DNA from: Phycomyces blakesleeanus NRRL 1555(-) | Taxonomy: Eukaryota > Mucoromycota > Mucoromycetes > Mucorales > Phycomycetaceae | Reading direction: 5' to 3' | Length of the DNA stretch: 64,000 bases | NCBI RefSeq assembly: GCF_001638985.1 | Contig: NW_017265135.1 | Coordinates: forward strand, 3,433,545-3,497,544 | Shown here: positions 34,601-45,664 of the stretch, piece by piece | Layout of the letters: each line of letters starts with the position of its first letter | Position numbering within the stretch: the first letter of the stretch is position 1 | Position numbers and translations under genes: made by a program | Notes under the pieces: model-generated | Told to the model about the DNA's origin: nothing | Database searches by the model: none | Seen by the model: the letters and a program-made list of their open reading frames with translations, nothing else

Positions 34601-36476
34601 TTTAAACTGGCTGAGTCCAGTCGACCTAATGTACAACGTATATCTCTGGGCGAGGTAAGGAATTAAAATCGTACAAAGAAAGGCAATTAGCTTATTTATT
34701 TATTTACTTAAAAAACTATATAGACTCCTCGTAAAGTGCTTTATGACGACGCAAAGAAATATGCCATGGTTATCACAACAGCACGTAATAGAAAACCTGG
34801 GCTACAACTAGTAGACACATCTAGGTAAGTTATTAATGTACAGTTAAAAATTGAGAGTACTTTATTAACGGCAATTGCTTTTATTTAAAAGTGGAAAGCT
34901 ACTAGGAAAGACGCATATGTTGTTATCTGATAAATCATATGATAGAGACACTATCGTATTGTCTACAGCTGGTAACTAATGTACATTATATATTTCAATA
35001 GAGTATCTAACACACTCTCTTACTGCAGAATGGAAAGTGCCACATCGTGGTCGTGCGTACAAGTATCTGTGTGTTGGTATGGGACATCTCCGAGACTCTC
35101 CCGCATTTAGCCGAGCCCAGTCGTCAGAAGATAAACCAAGATCAAGTACTACTGGATCCCTGCACCTCTATCGCATTAAAGAAACATTTCGCTCAGATAC
35201 AAGTGCGTTAGGAAACCAGCCAATGTATACTCTACATCCAGTATGGAACCAGGATGGTCTCTCTGAGGGTGTATATGCTATATGTCCTCACTCGGAAGGG
35301 TAATATACAGAATAGTTAAATGCAGGATATATATATTAATCTTCTAATATTATTAGGCTTTTGTTTTCAACAGGAAATGTACTTCATTTGTACCACCTTG
35401 ATCCTGTCAAAGGAAGGTAAGAATAAGTAAATTAAAATAAAGTAGGAAATATGTTGTATACATAGATTATTAAAGTTAAGTTTATTAGATTGGTCGAAAT
35501 TACACGCAAGACTTCGCGTTCTTTTATTACATCCATCAATGTAATAGGGGATCGTATATGTGTCACTTCTCACACGGAGTCCATATCGTTCTACATATTC
35601 AACCGACAAACTAACCAGCTTGAATTCTCCAAAAGGTAAATCACAATACTCTTTATACCTTTGGTATTCATTCTAATCTTCTTACACACACGTATTCTTA
35701 GCGATCCTATTTCTCGTTCAATTCATCACTTGCTTATGGTTAATAGCCGTATAGCAATTGGTATGAATTACTCTGGAGGAATGGTCGCACTCTTTGATGA
35801 TCCAGGTAAGAGAATAAAATTAAAATAAAATACGAAAGGCAATATTGCACGAAGAACAATTTTGTTTACGAATTAATAATTTCTAGATGACAAGTCTTTC
35901 GAGCAGCGCCTTGTCAAATTATTCTCTTTCCATTATCCCGACATCATTATCCGACCAAGCTTTGGAACATTAAAAGCTACATCACTCTTCTATCATAGCC
36001 AAGAAAGGCTTGCTGGTCATATATTGGCTTGGACAGAAGGGTTCGACCCAAACGAACCATGCCACACAGAACCTATTTTTGGCTGTACGATTGCAGGGGG
36101 AATTGTCACTATATATCGTATCAGTCCCTCCCTTTATGCTCTACTATTCGCTCTTCAAAATCAACTTCTTCGATATGGGCCCACATCTCCTCTTCTTGGT
36201 TCTTGGCGTGATTTCTGCAAGTGGTACAGCCGTCTTTCTGGAGGAGAATATCATGCAATTCATGGTGATCTTATCTCTCTCTATATGCGTCTCTCTTCTC
36301 GTGAACAACGCATACTGGTAGAGAGCAATTCCACAGGTGATATTCTCTGTTCCGTTCAGCCTTTTCTTAATTCATCGGATTTGGTCGCATTGTCGTCTCA
36401 ATTCGATCAGAGTCAATCAGATATTGTCGCAGGGGTTCTTCGAAAGCTAGTGCAAGAATTGGAGTGCTATTGCTAA
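30848..36476 (+). CDS. MMS1/CPSF160/DDB1-superfamily protein, 23 exons
   Basis: Twenty-three exons read from MTEMYSYYRSTCHS to the end RKLVQELECYC, about 1325 aa. Introns are mostly 45-100 nt. The N-terminal part matches the MMS1_N layout: VAAVSEYGKLVFWTL, the splice-built LAIDPFAKIIALNYCQ, then SSRVIAVSSYQDRLDVLIM. Middle and C-terminal propeller strands include YIYLGTEDGRIYHLDI, VLVVGTFETLLNFY, LLVGLRQGTLLCYTL, RKLGLSAVYLVPTRSCDHVF and TPRKVLYDDAKKYAMVI. The end has WRDFCKWYSRLSGGEYHAI and a GDLISLYMRLSSREQ segment like the DDB1/CPSF_A C-terminus. Superfamily members are three-propeller scaffolds (DDB1 and Rik1 in CUL4 ligases, Cft1 in cleavage, Rse1 in splicing). I cannot fix which one; length suggests Cft1-like or a Rik1/Mms1 relative. 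One junction (33929-33963) does not keep frame. Confidence 0.8.
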
Positions 36477-36596
36477 TGGTATGTTGAATTGAGTGGCCTT
36501 AAAAGAGAAAGAGAAAGGAAAAAAAAGTGGTTTGTGGGCCAGACAAATGCCGTGGTTTATTCGAGTGTTTTTTTTGTTTCCTTTCTACGACCATTT

Positions 36597-37352
36597 TTAA
36601 TGATGGTGATGGTTCATTTCAAATCGGATACCACCTACAAAGCATAGCCAAAGAAAAGTCAGCGAATCTTAAAGCATAATAATAATAATAATAATAATAA
36701 TAATAGTAGTAATAATAATAATTATAACAATAATATAGTATTAAGTTATATTTGTACTTACAATAGCCACATGCATGAGCTCCGGGTTTATCCTATAAAC
36801 CAATAAAGTGTTAGAATATACTTATTGTCGTTTCTCTTGCTTTTCTGCTGATCAAAAATAATATAATATAATCTTACCAAGTTAATATAGACCTTGGGGT
36901 GACCTAAAGGTCCTCCACCTAAAAATTCGCAACAATATTTTTTCTTGATTAAAAATACTCTGAAAATCATTTTGCTTTATCATATATATATATTATTCTT
37001 CATACCACCGTTGCAAGAAGTAACACGCTCTGACACGAATTGAATAGGTTCTTCTGCAATTAATTCAATGGCAGCCATGGCGTTGGGCTATAATCACTGA
37101 ATTTAGGCGTCTATTCATATTTCACGTATTTGGTGTGTGCTTATTATTTGTTACCTGAGTAGCAAGATCGATCTGTTCAAAGCGGGGGCCAGACATAGCC
37201 TCCTCCTTGGGACGCTGAGACTTAGACCAGGTTCCGACAAAGTTGGGTGCCTGCTGAATCTGAATGCCAGCCTGCTTGGTGGTCTGTTCCAAAGAGGTGG
37301 TGTAGGATCTAATGCTGGTACGACGGATAGCGGCGATGGTGCTGCGAAGCAT
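36597..37352 (-). CDS. NDUFS6: NADH dehydrogenase (complex I) iron-sulfur protein 6 homologue
   Basis: Five exons (37352-37155, 37087-37006, 36918-36878, 36792-36762, 36634-36597) join in frame to 129 aa. The N-terminus MLRSTIAAIRRTSIRSYTTS is a mitochondrial presequence. The zinc-binding end is complete: ERVTSCNGGGGPLGHPKVYI, then NLDKPGAHACGYCGIRFE. These Cys and His residues bind zinc in the NDUFS6/NUMM accessory subunit of the matrix arm. The protein finishes with four histidines. Exons 3-5 are only 41, 31 and 38 nt. Its stop is 120 bp from the convergent DDB1-like gene, whose 3' ends must nearly meet. A (AAT)n array lies in the second-last gap at 36678-36720, within the last intron. Confidence 0.93.
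36678..36730. repeat. (AAT)n microsatellite inside the last NDUFS6 intron
   Basis: About fifteen AAT units with two AGT interruptions between exons 4 and 5 of the NDUFS6 gene. Length changes here would alter an intron of only about 127 nt. Confidence 0.85.
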
Positions 37353-38429
37353 TGTGGTTGTCTTCTTTTATTTTTTAGATATGATTGGAAAGGGGAGGGG
37401 GTATACACATTGTTTTGTATATGAATAGAGAGCCATAATTCATTGCCCGGTATTCATTTTGTTACGTCACTAGTCAAGCGTGGCTTGCTTTCAAAAAGAT
37501 GTTCTTTTATCTCTTTCTTCAAACTTTCAATGCCATTTATACGTGCCATAGCATGCTTTCATCCCATTATTAATAAATGAAGCGTGATAATAATCAGAGT
37601 GTGTTCCTTTTTTTTTTTGGCAAGAAACATTGCGTATCTTTACTAATGATCTTTTAAATAAATTACCTCGTGTACAATTGCCCTACTTTTAATATATAAA
37701 TATGTAAAATAAAAATAAGCAAGAAATGTGTCGCTGCACATTTGTTTAAAAAATATCTTTTAATTAATAGAGTTTGTGGACAATAAGTTTTCAGAATAAA
37801 GGCTTATAAATCTTTTTGTTTTCTTTTATCTCTGTATAAAATAATGAAACAAAAACTCTGGGTATATGTTTCAAGTTGTCAAATTTCTCTCCTTTCTGGA
37901 GTATCGTTTGATATCGTTAATTTGATATATAACTCAAGCCAAAAGTTACATAGAAGGGCTTTTATAGATATAATACATGATGTACTGTGTTGGTTTAAGT
38001 AAGGCAGGAATTTAGAGAAAATTTGGAAACAAAATATAAAAAGGTGTCAGATCAATAACAAGAAATATATAAAATAAACTTCTTTCTTTATATATTTATG
38101 CTCATATAATAAAATGGTTGTTTGGAAAATAGATTGATACGAAAAGATAAATTCTTGGATATGGTACTACTGGTATTCATCTATATTGAATAGCATAACA
38201 TAATTCTCTTGTACAGCAACAATCAAAGATGCTTCGACTTCTGAGCCCAAAAAACTCATGAGAGAAAGAAAGATATAACCTCAACATGAAACTGCTCATT
38301 GGTAATAATATCTAAAACATTCAAACTTCAGATACAAGATGATATGCATGTTTGCTCTTGAATATAGAAAAATTAAGAAGATCTATATTTAATATGATCT
38401 CCCTTGGCATCAATTACAGAGTCTGACAA
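37353..38429. other. 1.1-kb spacer before the transposon fossils
   Basis: Contains the NDUFS6 promoter near 37353-37450. Beyond that the DNA is AT-rich with no supportable gene. No clear terminal repeat of the neighbouring Tc1 fossil was found here. Confidence 0.5.
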
Positions 38430-39410
38430 GGATGGTGCATACTTCCTGCCATATTTGATCCAAGTTCGACACATATTACTTTCCATCCTTGTTGCATTAC
38501 AACCTTCAGATCGCTAAGCTTGTTGATAACGGTCCTCTCATCACTCATACACCTCTCAAGAGCCTACCAGAAATTCTCAATGGAGTTAAGATCCAGGCTT
38601 TGAGCTTACCAGTATCCAAACCCCCAAGGTATCATGGCTGCCTTTTTATCATCTCAAAAATGGCTTGGTATGGGAGCTGGTGTTGACTTTTTCAAAAACG
38701 AGGTACCTGTTCCGTTCCCGTAAAAGACTTTGAAACCAAGGAAGGATGTTCTGAGCCAAATTGTTCACGTATTGATCTTGGCTTACGTTGCCGTCTATAA
38801 ACACCAAAGACCTAGAAACAATTCGAGCTAATCACACTACCCTTCTCTCTACTTGGCTCCCTCGATATATATTTTTTTCTTTATACCTTTTAGCAACTAT
38901 TCTGACAGCTCTGTCTCCTCCACCATTACCTCTGACTGTAAAACTTGATTAATTGAAACATACAACACCTTTCAATTTGTCATCGGTCCGATTAGCATGC
39001 TCAAGAGTCCAATCCAACCATCTTTTCTTATGGCTTTCCGTCAAAGCTGGCTTATGGGCTGCAATGTCTGAGTCAATGCCCAAAATGCTTGAGACAAATA
39101 ATTATTGTCTTTCTACAGACGAATACTTCTATATTCTTTAAAGGGCTTCTTAGCCTAGAATAAGAGGCAGATGGGTTCTTTCAAGCCACTTGGACAAGAT
39201 AGTTTTCTGTCTTCCCATCAAGATTACTAGGTCTTCCGGACCAGTTTCTTGGCTCTGGAGATCTTGTTCTATCCACTCAATAATGTACTTGAGAGGGAAC
39301 AGACCCATACCAACCCCCGATGAAATCCAGTTGTACCAAAATCTACTAACTTTATACACATGATGCATTCGTATTTGTAGAATTTACTTCTCTTATACGA
39401 ATCGCAAGTA
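38430..39410 (-). mobile_element. decayed Tc1/mariner transposase, fossil 1
   Basis: Translating the minus strand in changing frames recovers a Tc1-type DDE transposase in order. Near 39170-39250 comes a helix-turn-helix end (ASYSRLRSPLKNIEVFV). At 38985-39080: LTESHKKRWLDWTLEHANRT. At 38930-38980: SSFTVRGNGGGDRAVRIVAK. At 38760-38830: LVFIDGNVSQDQYVNNLAQN then ILPWFQSLLRERNRYLVFEK. Near 38590: DLNSIENFW, then CMSDERTVINKLSDL. The end has VIDAKGDHIKY. Several stops and frameshifts interrupt it, and the catalytic carboxylates are partly lost, so it cannot be active. Mucoromycete genomes carry many such elements. Ends were not defined. Confidence 0.85.
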
Positions 39411-39542
39411 TTATCTGATGAAGATGTATCTTAAATGTTGTATTTAATTAATAAAATTTGGGGATAACTATGCTTTTTTTTTCGGGGGCCAAAACGCTTT
39501 CGGCTGTGAATGTATAGTCCACCAAGTTTACAAATAAATATG

Positions 39543-40803
39543 CACTGTAAGAAATGGCAGGTATTAAACTACCGACCTGGCAAAAATCGTTAAAAAAGTG
39601 CCACCTGGCAACATTCTTCTGAGCTAATAGAGCTTCAGTATATAGTAATCAGTTTCACCTATTTAAGCAAATCAGATGTGTAGAATAATGAGGTTCAGGT
39701 CTTATTTTAACCAATAACGTTGGTAGATGGCTTTTTATTGTTATAATGGTTTTAATGTATATCTAGGGATCAGTATCCTTATTAGGATGTTACAAACACT
39801 CAAATTTATTAAAAAAAATTCATTTTTATTTATTTTTCACATTGAAAATATCGGGTCTAACGAGGTACAATATGCATACAAGTACTTCTACAACTTGTAG
39901 CAGTATTTCTAACTAATTAAAAGACACTTTGTATGAAGCAAGCCGAAAAACTATAACAATAACTGAAAGGCTTTTAACCTATACATAAATAAAAAGAAGA
40001 AAGAAAGAAAAAAATTAGTATTTGCATTCTGAAAGAATTTATTTCAAATAGCATACAATTGGTATTGAATGAGCATAAAATAATACAAACCTTTATATTT
40101 GATGGTTTCTACACTTTACTCATACTTTCATTTTGGGCATTTATACCTTTAATAGTTTAGAAGATTCGAGCCTAATTATGATCAAAATGAAGTTTGATTA
40201 GTAATTTACCATTAAAATCTATTAACATTGATATATTTACCCCAATATTCATATATACATAGCAGCATTATTCTATAACAATATTATTTAGTATAAGAAT
40301 TACTAAATGTACCATTGATTTTATGCTCTTGATTAAAGAAAAGGAAAAAATGTTAGTGTAGTTAAAAAGCACTTGTTGTTTACTTTTGAAAAGAGAAAAA
40401 TCTAAGCCTCAGTACAATAACTGAATATCAGTATATAAACATAATAAATTCTGCAAAGTCGTTTTTTACTACTTGGATTGCATTGATTGCATTGATTTCA
40501 TTTATGAATGTTTATACGTCACAGCATGCCTTATAAAGGTGCTTTATTTTCTAAAAAAAAAAAAGGGCCGCATGATATTGAATTATCAATGGTTTTACCG
40601 GACCAATAATAAAGATTATGAGTTCTTGACTTCTTAATATAGCTTTAAGAGTCTTCTGTGATAAACTTTTATTTCAATATCAGTATTCATATGCCTAATT
40701 AAGCTGCAAACAACCTAAACATGGTAAAGTTTGTAGGAGATTAAAAAAGTTGCCAGGTTTGCCAGGTTTTTTAAGAAAACCTGGCATTTTTTTTCTTACA
40801 GTG
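39543..40803. mobile_element. non-autonomous DNA transposon with CACTG termini (CACTA/EnSpm-like)
   Basis: A 1261-bp element. Its left end reads CACTGTAAGAAATGGCAGG and its right end, on the other strand, CACTGTAAGAAAAAAAATGC, a 12-bp perfect terminal inverted repeat. ATG flanks both ends directly (39540-39542 and 40804-40806), a 3-bp target duplication. Within about 80 bp of each end are CCTGGCAA motifs in both orientations (two at the left, three at the right), as in subterminal repeats. CACTA-type (CMC/EnSpm) transposons are known for CACTA/CACTG termini, 3-bp duplications and subterminal repeats. Inside there is no open frame of any length, so it would need a transposase from elsewhere. 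It sits between two Tc1 fossils. Confidence 0.7.
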
Positions 40804-41978
40804 ATGCACACATACACATACAAAAGATTGTGTTTATGGAGCATCAATTATATTTTATAGTCGTATATTAAAACTTATACTAATTATAAAGAATAATAAA
40901 AGGTGTAGCTAATATTAGTAAAAGAGTATTATTCTATACAATCTAACCAAGCATAATGACAAGCACAGTCATTATATTGATGGATTTATTTGTAATTAGA
41001 CAACTGAAAGTACCTTTTAATTCTTTTTATTTTCATAAATATTCGGATAGTGGAACTGTTTTAAATGGAGTTGTTAAATAAATCAATTATTTGAATTTCA
41101 CATTGAAATTACAAGTTGCATGATTTAATAAGTACATATACGTTTTTTGAAGTATATTTCTAGCAAGAAGAAGTTGTAATATAAGTAAATATTAGTCTTT
41201 ACATATAGACAGTTTGATATCTCTCACTCATAAATAAATAAATCCTTTGGGAGGCTTATATATCACATGTTGATAAAAGAGTATGGGCCCAATTTTGTTC
41301 AGATCCCGATGTTTATTTTATGCGCCGTGACTTTTACTTTTACGCCCAGATGGCTTTGAAGAAAAAACTTTTAAAACGGGGGAGTGAGTGGGATTTTTTA
41401 ATTTTCTTCTTTCTCGCGGTTTGTATCTTCTCCATTTTAATTGATACAGTAAAATCAGATATTATCATTCTATCTTGTACAAAGATGCAAGTCAATACTA
41501 AGCTGTGGTCCCGGTAATTATGCTTAATTATCGATGCGGTATAGAGCTTGTCAGTCTATGCCTCGCGTATTTCGTAGGGATCTGAGGGTTTCCTGCCATG
41601 CGTGTTCGATGTTAGATTGTAGTCATCTCAAGTCTTCTGTGCATGACGTGGCATTTGTAAGCGGCCTTAATTTCTCAACCTCGGTTGGGGAGGAGGTCCT
41701 GTTGCATAATCTGATTGTAATGTCGATGGCGGATGCTGCTTTTTTTCTCTTATACAAAACGTGGGAAACTCTGAGGGTTTTCTGACTTAAACGCTCGGTG
41801 GGACGTAGTGGCGAACACACCTTACACTTTTGTGTGCTAGCTAGTGGCTCTATCTGCCTAGCGGCTTAGTAAGGTGATAATAATCTCCAACCGCGAGTCT
41901 CTCTCGTTTTTGCGAGAGAATCTTGAGCCGACCATACCTCAAGATAAGCAATATTTTTTATTTATAGCAGGTATGTAA

Positions 41979-42021
<43 letters not shown>

Positions 42022-42100
42022 AAACATTCATTGACAATATACTAATCTTAACTTTTTTGAATATTTAGATAAAGTAAAGCCAAGGTACCACCTTGAACCA
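40804..42100. other. AT-rich spacer with a GC-richer island
   Basis: Mostly AT-rich filler. The block 41530-41940 differs clearly in base composition and has a plus-strand frame open for 83 codons (41534-41785) whose translation (for example LLHNLIVMSMADAAFFLLYK) matches nothing I recognise. A perfect hairpin CTCTCG-TTTTTG-CGAGAG lies at about 41901-41921. A TAAA array follows at 41977-42021. Probably a remnant of a mobile or duplicated sequence. Confidence 0.35.
41977..42021. repeat. (TAAA)n tetranucleotide array
   Basis: About eleven perfect AAAT/TAAA units directly after the GC-richer island. Confidence 0.9.
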
Positions 42101-42479
42101 GCTCAGCAAAGCTCTTAGGCTTGAGCGTTCATCGACTTTAATTTTTTTTTAAATTTTTTTTTTAATCAATATATAAAAGACCTTAATAAAATCAAAGTTA
42201 CATATACTTTATTTAAACAAATGAAGTGAAACAGTATATAATATTATACGTGTTTTTGAAATCTATTTATTAAAGTCAACTCTAGTTTTGAATTACTCTG
42301 TCAAAAGATTAAAGACTCACAATCTAATGCGTTTTGACACCCGCTAAAAATAAAAGCATGAGCATTGTTTTCTTCCTCATTTTAACAATCTAATCCAACA
42401 TGCAAGACACATCATCAGAAAACACGCGCGTTTCTTTTGAGAAAAACGATTCCTACTGATACGAATGCATTATGTACAT

Positions 42480-43400
42480 GCATTAAGCAGATGTCAAAGT
42501 AATTCAGATTTCATCGGCTGTTGGAATGAGTTTGTCCACGGCCAAGTACATCATTAAGAGAGTAAATAAAACAAGATTTCTAAACCCGAGAAAATGGTCC
42601 AGAATACCTAGAAAAAATTATTAGAGAAGAGAGAGTTACTGTCCAATTGGTCTGGAAGTACCTATTTGCCTCATATTCTAAGCTGAAATCCTCTTTAAAG
42701 ATGACTGAAGTATTTGTCGGTAGAAAAAAAAAACAATCAGCTGTATCACTCGTTTGGGCTTTAGTTCATATAGTACAGCTCATAAGCCAAACTTGATAGA
42801 TGATCAATAGAGGAGTGTAATCTTGGTCCAATTAATCACGCTCAATAGTCAGAGGTAACGATAGAGGAGCCATAGTTATCGGAAGAGTTGGCGAAAGGTA
42901 CATGGAAAAAGATATAGTCGAGGGAACCAAGTGGGGTGAAGGGTAGTGTGATAATCTCGAGTTGTTTCTAGGCTAGTAGTTCCAGGGGCCTTTGGCGTGC
43001 CTGTCTGGCAACGTAAACCAAGATCAATAAGTGAACATCTTTTCTTATCTCAAAACTTCTACCGTGCTTCAAAAAGCTTTTTTTTGGGAACATAACAGGC
43101 ACCTCATGTCCTAAGAAGACAACGCCAGCTGTCATGTTAAGTCATATTTGAGATGGTAGAAAGACAGCCATGAGATCCGGGGCTTTTTTGGTATACACAC
43201 TACAATTGAGTGAGATATGGACCCCACAGCCAAACTATGGTCTCTTTTTGCTAATGAGACTAGCAAGTCAACAATTTCCAGAATTGTTACAAACCAGATA
43301 CACATAAATCACATCATGGACTTATACAGTGCAATCCAACCATTACACAACAAGGATTTCCATTACAAGGGATTTGAATAGTAATAAATATAAGCGATAT
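42480..43400 (+). mobile_element. decayed Tc1/mariner transposase, fossil 2
   Basis: The plus strand recovers, with frameshifts, a helix-turn-helix (SSAVGMSLSTAKYIIKRVNK), the second DNA-binding part (LVWKYLFASYSKLKSSLK), a catalytic-domain start (SIVRGNDRGAIVIGRVGERY then MEKDIVEGTKWGEG) and FQGPLACLSGNVNQDQ. The FASYSKLKSSL and RGND...GERY blocks correspond to ASYSRLRSPL and RGNGGGDRAVR in fossil 1, so both belong to one Tc1 lineage. Stops and indels throughout make it inactive. The end after about 43200 is poorly conserved. It points the opposite way to fossil 1. Confidence 0.78.
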
Positions 43401-44310
43401 TATTGAACTCTCTTTAATAAATAACACTCTCACAATATCTACTTTTTCCATTATTCAGATACTAACCCTAATATCAATCCTAAATACCTTAGTTAGAATG
43501 ACCTGAAGATAAGAGAAAATGACGGTCATTTTAGCATGCGAACATAGATGTAGGAGGGGGTCAACCCAGCGTAGTTGAAGCATTCATTGTTGAGATCGAG
43601 GATCAATCAAATCCAGTCCACCGACTACTACGGGGAAACAAAATGAAGTTATAAGGCTACGAAAAACCGAGGATAATAAGGTACACCAATGCTTTTTTTT
43701 TACAGAATTGAAGAATTGTCTATCCGTGGATAAGGTATACAAGACTTGCTATAGTAAACTTCAAAACAGAGGGGTGGGCACTAAGATCTTTCACGGAACA
43801 AAAAGTAGCCGTTGAGCTAGACATTGAGTATATCGCTGGATATTTCTTACACCCTACCATATAATTTCAAGTCTATGTAGATGAGGGTATAATAAGAAAC
43901 TTGGGTACTGAACAACTTTGACCGATCTTATGTCATGAAGCCTGCAATCTGAGCTTCGTCAAAAACATGAATCTAATCGGGATAAACATTCTGAACAGAG
44001 CTATGGCAACTGTATTGGCTAAAATTCAATACATACATACATACTACTACAAACTTATAAGCCCTTTGTATAATTTACAATATCAAGCCCTTGATTTTTT
44101 TTTTAAAAAAAAAGGAAAAATAATATAGTATGAGCAAATCCTCGTGTACCAAAAAATGAGGGTTTAATATTAAATGTAAAGAAAACTTGTATTTCAAAAA
44201 AAAAAACTTTTTTGTTCATATAAATGTATTCATTGAGATATGATATTTGAGACAAATTAGCACTATGGCGTTTTTATTTTATTATTGTTTTTAGGTCTAA
44301 AAAAATCTGC
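43401..44310. other. decayed, unrecognised DNA upstream of eEF1B
   Basis: Base composition at 43490-44000 is higher in G+C than usual intergenic DNA here, and stop-broken scraps of protein-like sequence occur in several frames, but no family is recognisable. It may be the 3' part of fossil 2 or another old insertion. 44040-44300 is plain AT-rich DNA with the eEF1B 3' UTR. Confidence 0.35.
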
Positions 44311-45230
44311 TTAGATCTTCTGCATGGCAGCAACATCAACAGACTGGACGTAGTCTTCCAACTCGGTGATCTTGTCAGAGAGATCATCCATGGAGACCTA
44401 AAAAAAACATCAAATATAAACATTCATCAGTATTAAAGAAAAACAACGTAATAAAAAGGGATATGATGTAAATCTTACCTTGTCATCCTCAACAACACAG
44501 TTGATCTGGAGCTTCTTGATACCGAAACCAATGGCAACCAACTGGGAACCACCCCACAAGAGACCATCCATGGCAATCTCCTTGACGGATTTGGTGAGGA
44601 CCTCCATATCGGTCTCATCATCCCAGGGCTTGACATCGAGGGTGACGGTGGTCTTGGCAATGGTCTTGGGCTTGTTAGCCTTCTTGGCCTGGTACTCGGC
44701 AAGACGCTGGGCCTTGACCTTCTCAGCCTCCTCATCGACCTCCTCATCGTCGGAACCGAACAAGTCGATCTCATCATCATCCTCCTCAGCAGCGGCAGCG
44801 GCAGCGGGAGCATCATCCCTTGATGAAAGAGAAACAAAAGAAAAAGATGGGGAGGTTTAAGTTGTCAGCTCTTACGTTCTTCTTCCCCTTTTTTTCACAT
44901 ATTTTATTCTTCCCAAGTTCACGGAATTTGTATACAAAAGATAATACTTACTTCTTCACCTGGGTGTACCATGCGGCAACGTTGGTGAACTCGGCAGCAG
45001 GGGCGGCACCGAGAGCCTTGGCAACCTCGTTATCAGCCTCGACGCTATTAAATAACAATAATAATAAACATTATTTATATGTATATATATATATATTAGA
45101 GAAACAGAAACGCGTTTTGTAGATAGTATGATCTTCAATTGTTTTTTACGTACGAGGTAATGAACTTGTTCTCAGCGAGGAAACCGTTGAGGATGTGGAG
45201 GGCGGTGGGGAGCTCAAGGGTGATAGACAT
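44311..45230 (-). CDS. EFB1: translation elongation factor eEF1B beta (EF-1-beta)
   Basis: Exons 45230-45154, 45044-44952, 44818-44479 and 44397-44311 join in frame to 198 aa, close to fungal EF-1-beta length. It is the guanine-nucleotide exchange factor that reloads eEF1A with GTP. The N-terminal part is GST-C-like ([20 protein letters not shown], then [14 protein letters not shown]). An acidic linker ([20 protein letters not shown]) leads to the catalytic domain: [37 protein letters not shown], then [14 protein letters not shown] and the end [11 protein letters not shown]. Codon use is strongly biased to C-ending codons, as in highly expressed genes, unlike its neighbours. It is followed upstream on the same strand by the Ca2+-ATPase gene. 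Confidence 0.97.
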
Positions 45231-45664
45231 GTTGAAGAAAAAGGGACAAAGGGAACTGAAAACACGAAAAAATTTTACTTGTAAGTTCCCGGTGTCGGCC
45301 AATCAAAACACACACCCAGAGTTATTTTTTTTTTAAAAAAAAAATCCGAGACTGTTGCCATAGCGACGTTTTTTTTGGGAATGTAAAAGATCAATGACAA
45401 ATCAATATATTTCTCTCTATATTGTGTGTATATGATTTTTATTTATTATATTTTAGGATGAATGTTAATATAAGTTATACTGTATATTTGAATGTAATAA
45501 ATATGAATCTATTTGTTGTAGTATGTGAATGAAGTAAGGGAAAATATTGTAATTTACATGATGAATAAAGCTCTTCTTTCACTATAAAAAGAAGTAAATG
45601 AAAATGAAAAAAAAGAAAAAAGAGCAATGATATTCTTTTCTCTTTTGGAAATTCTTGTGATGAT
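45231..45664. other. spacer between eEF1B start and Ca2+-ATPase stop
   Basis: 434 bp holding the eEF1B promoter (a TTTTTTTTTAAAAAAAAAA block at 45326-45345 about 100 nt upstream of the ATG) and the 3' UTR of the Ca2+-ATPase. No coding sequence was seen. Confidence 0.5.

Noticed and set aside
37600..38429. Search for the left terminal inverted repeat of Tc1 fossil 1
   Set aside because: No stretch matching the right flank (GCCGAAAGCGTTTTGGCCCCCG around 39490-39510, other strand) could be found, so no element ends are claimed.
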